DNA of 6,162 nucleotides from Defluviicoccus sp. (GTDB lineage: Bacteria > Pseudomonadota > Alphaproteobacteria > Rhodospirillales > Defluviicoccaceae), in NCBI GenBank assembly GCA_013414705.1, contig CP058705.1:2850996-2857157 (forward strand), given 5' to 3'. The position numbers and the translations under genes were made by a program. How positions within the stretch are numbered: the stretch's first letter is position 1; every line of letters begins with the position of its first letter. Positions 1-4,666 of the stretch are shown here, one piece after another. Below the pieces are notes generated by a model. That model did no database searches. It was not told the origin of the DNA and was given only the letters and a program-made list of their open reading frames with translations.

Positions 1-2142
1 GTCGTCGGCGATCTGGTGTGGGATGACAGCCACTTTGGCTATGTGATCAACGACCCGGACGCTGACCTCAGTTTCGATACACGCGACAATGCCCGCTTCA
101 TGCCCAAGTGCCAGGTTGTGGATACCGCATTCACCTGGGGCGACGATCGAGCGCCGCGCATCGACTGGCACGCCAGTATCGTCTACGAAATGCACGTCAA
201 GGGTTTTACCCGCCTGCATCCGGAAGTCGCCGAGGCAAACCGCGGCACCTTTGCCGGGCTCAGCGATCACGCGGTCGTCGAGCATCTGGTGAAGCTGGGG
301 GTAACCGCGGTCGAGCTGCTGCCGATCCAGCTGTTCCTTGACGACCGGCATCTCATCGAGCGCGGTCTGAGCAACTACTGGGGCTACAACACGCTGGGGT
401 TCTTCGCGCCCGATCCACGCTACCTCACCTCAAAATATCTGGGCGAAATCAAGACGTTCGTGCAGATCATGCACACGGCGGGGATCGAGGTGATCATGGA
501 TGTGGTCTACAACCACACCGCCGAAGGCAATCATATGGGGCCGACACTGTCGTTCCGCGGCATCGACAACGCATCCTACTACCACCTCGTGGGCGATAAC
601 CGACGCTACTACATGGATTTCACCGGTTGCGGCAACGTCTTCGACCTGCGTCACCCGCGTGTGCTGCAGCTGGTCATGGACTCGCTGCGCTACTGGGTCA
701 ACGAAATGCACGTCGACGGCTTCCGCTTCGACCTCGCCTCGACGTTGGCGCGCGAGGCACACGGCCAGTTCGACCCGCACAGCGGCTTTCTCGACTCGAT
801 GCGCCAGGATCCAGTGCTTTCGGTCGTCAAGCTGATCGCCGAGCCTTGGGACGTGGGTGAAGGCGGCTACCGGCTTGGTGGTTTTCCGGCGGGATGGGCG
901 GAGTGGAACGACCGTTACCGAGACACGGTTCGCCGGTTCTGGAAAGGCGACGACGCACAAGTCGCGGATCTCGCCACCCGGTTGACCGGTTCTGCGGACC
1001 TGTTCGACAGCCATGGCCGCTGCCCGTGGGCGTCCGTCAACTTCGTCACCGCCCATGACGGGTTCACGCTGGCAGATACGCTCAGCTACAACGGCAAGCA
1101 CAATGAGGCGAACAAGGAGGACAATCGCGACGGGACCGATAACAACAACAGCTGGAACTGTGGCGCGGAAGGATCGACGGACGACCCCGAGATTCTGGAC
1201 CTCCGGCTGCGGCAGCGGCGCAACATGATCGCGACGCTGCTGTTCTCGCAGGGGGTGCCGATGCTGGTGATGGGTGACGAAGTGGGCCGCAGTCAGGGCG
1301 GTAACAACAATGCCTACTGCCAGGACAGCGATATCAGCTGGCTGAAGTGGGAGAGCATCGGTGAGTCCGATCAGCAGTTCTTCAGCTTCGTCCAGCACCT
1401 GATCCGGCTGCGGCGCGACCACATCGTCTTCCACCGGTCGCATTTCTTCCACAAGGAATTCATCCCCGGCACCGAGATCCGCGATATCACCTGGCTAAAA
1501 CCGGACGGAAACGAGCTCACCGCCGAGGACTGGGCGGATGGGTCCACAAAGTGTCTCGGTTATCTGCTGCGCGGTGAAGCGGGCGAACTGCACCGCACGG
1601 CACTCGGCGAGGTCCAGCCGGACGACAGCTTCTACATTGCGTTCAACGCGTTCCATGAGGCGGTGGACTGGACGCTGCCGACGGTGGAAGTAGACGTGGA
1701 ATGGCGGCTGGTGATGGATACGGCCAGCGACAACAACATCGGTGGTACCGGCCCGATACTGCAGCCAGGCGCCACCTATGAGGTGCAGCCCCGCTCCCTC
1801 GTGCTGTTCATCCGCCACCTGCAGCTCGAGGACGTAGATACAATTCCGTCGGTGACGGGTGCGAGCGGACCGTTGCCACCGCCCCCGATCGTCGAAACAC
1901 CTGCCCTCGAAACGAACACTCCGGCCGAACAGCCGGCACCGAAACGCCCGCGCAAGTCACGCGGCGATGGAGTAAAAAGTAGAGGGAAGCGTTCATCCAT
2001 CGACTGCGAAGATAGTCGTTCAGCGACGCAGCCGAAGCCAAAAGAAAGGCGCCCGCAGGCGCCTTTCTGCCGTTTCAGCCTTCCTCTATGGTTTTGTTTT
2101 CCTCACTCGACAACCCTTCTCTGCTTTGTTCTTGAACATTGA
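1..2142 (+). CDS. glgX: Glycogen debranching enzyme GlgX (isoamylase type, GH13), 5' partial
   Basis: It hydrolyses alpha-1,6 branch points of glycogen or limit dextrin in the cytoplasm, releasing maltodextrins. The frame is open from base 1, so the start and the N-terminal CBM48-like domain (roughly 100-150 residues) lie outside the window; the GTG at 16 is internal. Counting from that GTG, the GH13 motifs are DVVYNHT (from residue 162), GFRFDLA with nucleophile Asp239, LIAEPWD with acid/base Glu276, and TAHDGF with Asp348. NYWGYN, the NRDGTDNNNSWN loop and GGNNNAYCQD are typical of GlgX/TreX. The family normally ends soon after the beta-sandwich (SLVLFIRHL, near 1820). Here a Pro/Lys/Arg-rich tail follows, and the open frame then runs through a terminator hairpin to a TGA at 2140. 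The natural stop is probably a TAG at 1980-1982 or a TAA at 1973-1975, reached by a one-base shift near 1969. Family assignment is very secure; the 3' end is not. Confidence 0.95.
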   Translation, partial: VVGDLVWDDSHFGYVINDPDADLSFDTRDNARFMPKCQVVDTAFTWGDDRAPRIDWHASIVYEMHVKGFTRLHPEVAEANRGTFAGLSDHAVVEHLVKLGVTAVELLPIQLFLDDRHLIERGLSNYWGYNTLGFFAPDPRYLTSKYLGEIKTFVQIMHTAGIEVIMDVVYNHTAEGNHMGPTLSFRGIDNASYYHLVGDNRRYYMDFTGCGNVFDLRHPRVLQLVMDSLRYWVNEMHVDGFRFDLASTLAREAHGQFDPHSGFLDSMRQDPVLSVVKLIAEPWDVGEGGYRLGGFPAGWAEWNDRYRDTVRRFWKGDDAQVADLATRLTGSADLFDSHGRCPWASVNFVTAHDGFTLADTLSYNGKHNEANKEDNRDGTDNNNSWNCGAEGSTDDPEILDLRLRQRRNMIATLLFSQGVPMLVMGDEVGRSQGGNNNAYCQDSDISWLKWESIGESDQQFFSFVQHLIRLRRDHIVFHRSHFFHKEFIPGTEIRDITWLKPDGNELTAEDWADGSTKCLGYLLRGEAGELHRTALGEVQPDDSFYIAFNAFHEAVDWTLPTVEVDVEWRLVMDTASDNNIGGTGPILQPGATYEVQPRSLVLFIRHLQLEDVDTIPSVTGASGPLPPPPIVETPALETNTPAEQPAPKRPRKSRGDGVKSRGKRSSIDCEDSRSATQPKPKERRPQAPFCRFSLPLWFCFPHSTTLLCFVLEH
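2043..2068. terminator. Convergent, probably bidirectional, intrinsic terminator
   Basis: An 11-bp perfect stem (AGAAAGGCGCC / GGCGCCTTTCT) closes a CGCA tetraloop. Runs of A flank it on the left and T's fall in the right arm and beyond. Read on the minus strand the stem is followed by a run of T's, so it would stop the leftward stress operon; read on the plus strand it would stop glgX, with a weaker T tract. It lies about 60 bases after the likely true glgX stop but inside the extended open frame, which is one reason to doubt that extension. Confidence 0.75.
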
Positions 2143-2192
2143 TGCAGATTTCTTGAGTCAGGCTGCCGTGCAAAGGACGGACATACAAAACC

Positions 2193-2269
2193 CGCCGGCG
2201 CCGCTGCGATCGCCAGGACATTTCGCCGCCGAGGATGCAGCGGAGGATCCCGATCGCAGGACGCCGGCG
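2193..2269. repeat. Long imperfect inverted repeat in the convergent intergenic region
   Basis: The left arm (2193-2212) has CGCCGGCG and CTGCGATCG blocks; the right arm (2251-2269) has CGATCGCAG and CGCCGGCG in complementary order. They form about 17 paired bases with a small internal asymmetry around a 38-base centre. AAAA precedes the left arm and TTTCATTT follows the right arm, so it resembles a second bidirectional terminator or a structured 3' end for the minus-strand operon, which ends at 2285. A dispersed REP-like element is possible but cannot be tested from one copy. No convincing gene is seen between 1983 and 2284. Confidence 0.6.
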
Positions 2270-2284
2270 TTTCATTTCGTCACT

Positions 2285-2359
2285 TCAGCGCAGTCCAAGC
2301 AGGGACAAGACTGCCAGAATGACGACGATGACGCCGATCAACCAGAAAATGCTATTCAT
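2285..2359 (-). CDS. 24-residue single-span small membrane protein
   Basis: This short gene reads MNSIFWLIG at its start and LLGLR at its end. Between them is almost pure Ile/Val/Leu, so the whole peptide is one membrane span with a short Arg-ended tail. Its ATG lies three bases after the stop of the upstream gene. A very strong ribosome binding site, GGAGGAGG, sits about 7 bases before the ATG and is itself the coding sequence for the last Gly residues of the upstream protein. This spacing indicates translational coupling as the last gene of the operon. Similar tiny hydrophobic proteins are common in proteobacteria as membrane-complex modulators, but I cannot assign a family or function. The case for a real gene rests on the ribosome binding site, the spacing and the coherent hydrophobic pattern. 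Confidence 0.72.
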   Translation of the reverse strand: MNSIFWLIGVIVVILAVLSLLGLR

Positions 2360-2362
2360 GAC

Positions 2363-3274
2363 TCAACCTCCTCCGGCCTCACGCGCAGCGACCGGGCGGT
2401 TGGCCGTATCCGGCTGAGCATCCGCGCCTGAGGTCCGCTCGTTGTTCTTCCGCTCGCCAGCCACGGGCAGAACCGTGGGCTCCGAAATGGACGCAGCGGT
2501 TGGCTGCGACGCCGCAGTGGCGTCCCTGGACGTTTCGGCAGGTTTGCCCGCTTCAGCCGGGTACGTGCTGGCAGCGGCACTGATCGTCCCTGCACCACCA
2601 TCGCGACCGACCTGTCCGGCGGAGCCGCCGGTATCACGTTTTGGGCGGACAGCGTCCGTGCTGACATCACCCGCCGCGTAGACTTCCTGTTCATCCTCGG
2701 GCGTCAGAGGCCGGCTCGGATTGCGCAGCGGCGCATCGAAGTCCGCCTGTTCGCCGGAGGCATAAGGCGTCTCCGGCATCACCAACGCCTCTTCTACATC
2801 TTCGTCGTGCGGTGTCTGCAATGCGCGGCGAGACATCACCAGGGCCAGCGCCGCACCACCGAGTGCCAGGACCGCAGCCGTTGCCACCGGATGCTCACGG
2901 ACATACGCGCCCGCCGTGCCCGCACCATGGCGCACCCGTCCGGGGACGCCCGCGGCGGTGCGACGCGTTGCTTCATAGGCATCAGTAGCCGCATCGCGGA
3001 TCACCTCCGACGTGTGCCCAAACGCTTCTGTTGCCCGATGCCGCGCCTCGGTCGCGCGGGAACGCCCTTCGCTTGCCGCCTCGCGGAGCCGGTCCGCAGT
3101 CGATTCAGCGGCGTTGCGTGTCGACGCGCCCGCTTCCCGCGCGGCTTCCCGCGCCGATGCCGCCTTCTCCCGAACAGCATCCCGGGCAGACAATCCGGCC
3201 TCCCGGATGGAGTCCCGGGCGGTGCGGCCGACGTGGGCTGAGTGCGCTCCCATACGTTTCGCCGGTTCACCCAT
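2363..3274 (-). CDS. Intact C-terminal reading frame of the DUF3618/LEA-like membrane protein (303 codons)
   Basis: This is the longest unbroken part of the gene above. The Met at 3274 has no Shine-Dalgarno sequence and the frame is open back to 3346, so it is probably internal. Residues 19-106 are an Ala/Arg/Glu-rich helix with eleven-residue periodicity. Residues 125-150 read VREHPVATAAVLALGGAALA then LVMSRR, the C-terminal anchor pattern of ElaB/YqjD-type (DUF883) proteins: R-E-H-P, then a TM helix, then SRR. From about 151 to 303 the chain is Pro/Glu/Ser/Thr/Ala/Gly-rich, has no predicted secondary structure to my eye, and is likely disordered. It ends in EAGGG, whose codons double as the ribosome binding site of the next gene. 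A membrane-tethered, hydrophilic stress-protective role is plausible but inferred. Confidence 0.8.
   Translation of the reverse strand: MGEPAKRMGAHSAHVGRTARDSIREAGLSARDAVREKAASAREAAREAGASTRNAAESTADRLREAASEGRSRATEARHRATEAFGHTSEVIRDAATDAYEATRRTAAGVPGRVRHGAGTAGAYVREHPVATAAVLALGGAALALVMSRRALQTPHDEDVEEALVMPETPYASGEQADFDAPLRNPSRPLTPEDEQEVYAAGDVSTDAVRPKRDTGGSAGQVGRDGGAGTISAAASTYPAEAGKPAETSRDATAASQPTAASISEPTVLPVAGERKNNERTSGADAQPDTANRPVAAREAGGG
2957..3220 (-). repeat. Eight-unit eleven-residue (33-base) coding repeat, LEA-like
   Basis: The first three units read ARDSIREAGLS, ARDAVREKAAS and AREAAREAGAS: Ala-Arg-acidic at positions 1-3, Arg-Glu at 6-7, Ser at 11. Five more diverged units follow in register (TRNAAESTADR, LREAASEGRSR, ATEARHRATEA and two weaker ones). 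The eleven-residue period and composition recall group 3 LEA proteins and apolipoprotein-type amphipathic helices, which lie along membranes or protect during drying. The period is seen directly; the function is by analogy. Confidence 0.7.
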
Positions 3275-3609
3275 CCGGCTCGGATCCAGCCTGGAGCCGG
3301 GTCGTTTACCGAACGCTGCCCGGGCCCACGCACCGGACGCGCACCTTTATCGCTGGGCAGCGCTGGCGGCGTCGGAGTTTGCGGCCCCAGCATCAGCCAG
3401 CCGATGCCGAGGGCGGTAACGCCGAGAGCCAAGGGTTCGCTCGTACGGCATCACCAAAAATGCGTCCATATTCCATCGCCTGCTCCCGTGTCGGCATGAT
3501 TACCTGCTGGACCACGTTGTCGACCGACAGCCGCCCTCAATTGCCTCAAGGGTGGCGCGAATGTCGTCCCGCGTACGGTCCATTTCGTGCATGATTTCTG
3601 TCGTGGATG

Positions 3610-3996
3610 TCATCGCACCGTCTCCATGACCAGGTCCTTGTCGCGCTTCAGCGACGTTGTGGTCTTCGGCAGCGCCAAGGTTTTCAGGTCCAGACGGGAT
3701 TGGCCGATCCGGATCATGATGAAGGCGATGATGGCCAGGGCAATGCCCACAATCAGGGCCGCAAGCTCGGCCGGCATGTAGTTGGCCAGCGCCACCACCA
3801 GCGCCTGCACCAACACCAGCAGCGAGGTGAGTGCCACCAACATGCCGCCGATGATCCCGATCAGACCGATGGTCGCCGCGCTGGCCTTTTCGGATGTTTC
3901 GGCCCGCACCAGTTCCAGCTCTTGGCGAACCAACCGGCTGACAGCGTCCGTCAGGTCGGCAAACAGCCCCGAAATGGGCTTCCGTTCAGCGTTCAT
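3610..3996 (-). CDS. Phage-holin-superfamily / YqjE-like two-TM membrane protein
   Basis: The 128-residue protein starts at the ATG at 3996, chosen because AGGAGG lies 7 bases upstream; the frame is open further upstream (to 4095), but that stretch is the 3' end of the neighbouring gene read in another frame. Residues 8-36 form an amphipathic, charged helix (SGLFADLTDAVSRLVRQELE, then LVRAE). Two hydrophobic stretches at about 42-70 and 78-98 follow, separated by the short NYMPAEL turn, and then a basic tail. This layout is that of PF07332 (putative actinobacterial holin-X / YqjE). Despite the name, chromosomal members beside DUF883 and DUF3618 genes are not lysis proteins as far as is known. 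It starts 10 bases after the preceding gene's stop, and its own stop overlaps the next start as ATGA, so the operon appears translationally coupled. Confidence 0.87.
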   Translation of the reverse strand: MNAERKPISGLFADLTDAVSRLVRQELELVRAETSEKASAATIGLIGIIGGMLVALTSLLVLVQALVVALANYMPAELAALIVGIALAIIAFIMIRIGQSRLDLKTLALPKTTTSLKRDKDLVMETVR

Positions 3997-4006
3997 CGAC
4001 ACCCTC

Positions 4007-4515
4007 CTAGACGGCTCCGTGGACAGGCTCATAAGCCGGTGAAGAGGACGGTTCGTCTGCGACGTCGAGGTTGCCGTGCACCCCGACGACCGCATCCTCA
4101 GCGCCCGATCGAGACAACAAACGCACGAGAGCGAAGCTGATCAGGAAGGCACCGCCCAGGAAAAGCGCAGGGCGTCGGCGCGCGAAGCCCTCCACCTCCC
4201 GGACCACTTGACCGACATCGTGTCCCTCGACCTTGTTGCCGATGGCGTCGATCTCGTCGGCGGCGCGCTGCGCCAGCCTCGCCGCCGTATCGCGCCCCGG
4301 TCATGCAGGGTGGACGACGCACTCCCGAACGCATCGGCAATGTCGTGAGCGTAGCTGGCGACGCCGTCGCGACGTTCCGCCGCCAGCCGTTCAGCTTCAG
4401 TCTTCGCCGATATGTATGCCTGTTCGCCGCCGGAACGGACCTGTTCTTCGACGCCTCTCGCCGCTTGACTGACGGCGTGCGTAACGTCTTCCGCTGCTTT
4501 TGTCGCCAGACTCAT
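4007..4515 (-). pseudogene. DUF883/YqjD-like helical membrane protein, one frameshift
   Basis: First gene of the operon. The ATG at 4515 has AGGGAGA about 7 bases upstream; a GTG at 4530 is in frame but lies before that site. As written, the frame follows MSLATKAAEDVTHAVSQAAR and about 54 more residues, then slips in the G-run at 4295-4298 and ends in an Arg-rich nonsense tail at 4141. Adding one base there gives a continuous protein of 169 residues that goes on with RDTAARLAQRAADEIDAIGN and ends at a TAG at 4007-4009. The restored protein is a long charged amphipathic helix, then FARRR and a TM segment at about 116-134 (PALFLGGAFLISFALVRLL), then a short tail. This is the YqjD/ElaB layout; E. 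coli YqjD is an inner-membrane, stationary-phase, ribosome-binding protein. The family link is by layout, not by close identity. Confidence 0.72.
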
Positions 4516-4558
4516 GGCGATCTCCCTCACAAAGACTTTCTGTGTTCATGTGCAGGGG

Positions 4559-4584
4559 AACGCCATCGTCGCGTCAATTGTTCC
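4559..4584 (-). promoter_or_regulatory. Candidate EcfG-type (general stress response) promoter of the membrane-protein operon
   Basis: On the minus strand, GGAAC (4584-4580) is followed after exactly 17 bases by CGTT (4562-4559). The established consensus for the alphaproteobacterial ECF15/EcfG sigma factor is GGAAC-N16-17-CGTT. Transcription would begin near 4550 and leave a leader of about 35-40 bases before the ATG at 4515. The match is placed in the only sizeable gap upstream of the operon. If the organism is not an alphaproteobacterium the call fails. Confidence 0.6.
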
Positions 4585-4666
4585 GAAGTAGATTCTATTG
4601 TGTTCTAGATTGGTTAACGACCTGGACGCTGCTGGTCGGATCGTTGCGGACCGATATGCTGTCTGT

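Larger units (their letters stand above)
2363..3613 (-). pseudogene. DUF3618-type membrane protein with LEA-like repeats, interrupted by three frameshifts
   Basis: The start ATG at 3613 overlaps the holin-like gene's TGA as ATGA, with GGAG 8 bases upstream. The first 26 residues contain MDRTRDDIRATLEAIE, the DUF3618 signature. The frame then breaks at about 3531-3536; as written it ends at a TAA at 3500-3502 after 37 codons. The next frame continues with RLSVDNVVQQVIMPTREQ and AMEYGRIFGDAVRANPW. A second break near 3429-3433 leads into ALGVTALGIGWLMLGP, a TM segment. A third, somewhere in 3274-3346 and probably near 3333-3336, leads into the long C-terminal module. One added base at each point gives a continuous protein of about 417 residues with TM1 at about 62-78, eleven-residue repeats at about 133-220, TM2 at about 243-262 and a long disordered tail. 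Three coherent protein segments in the right order make one original gene much likelier than several. Whether it is truly broken or mis-sequenced is open. Confidence 0.75.

Noticed and set aside
430..1452. Long open frame on the minus strand (340 codons) opposite glgX
   Set aside because: Antisense to the most conserved part of glgX, rich in Arg/Val/His as expected for a GC-rich shadow frame, with no domain or ribosome site.
2075..2275. 66-codon minus-strand frame downstream of the small membrane peptide
   Set aside because: It covers the inverted repeat, lacks a convincing ribosome site, and its residues look random. It ends just before the terminator, so it is not impossible, but the stem-loop explains the sequence better.
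3001..3432. Independent 143-codon minus-strand protein starting at a TTG at 3432
   Set aside because: Its first part is the TM1 segment of the frameshifted DUF3618 gene; its later part overlaps the LEA-like module in another frame and is Arg-rich nonsense.
3610..3996. Prophage lysis holin
   Set aside because: The protein belongs to a holin-named family, but there are no endolysin, spanin or phage structural genes, and its neighbours are the usual chromosomal DUF883/DUF3618 partners.
4582..4620. Sigma-70 promoter with TTAACC and TAGAAT boxes on the minus strand
   Set aside because: The boxes are only 14 bases apart and the -35 match is poor; the EcfG-type match nearby is stronger.
4620..4666. 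Terminator after the GH133 gene
   Set aside because: Only 4-5 bp stems (such as CGACC / GGTCG) without a T tract can be drawn; not enough to call.
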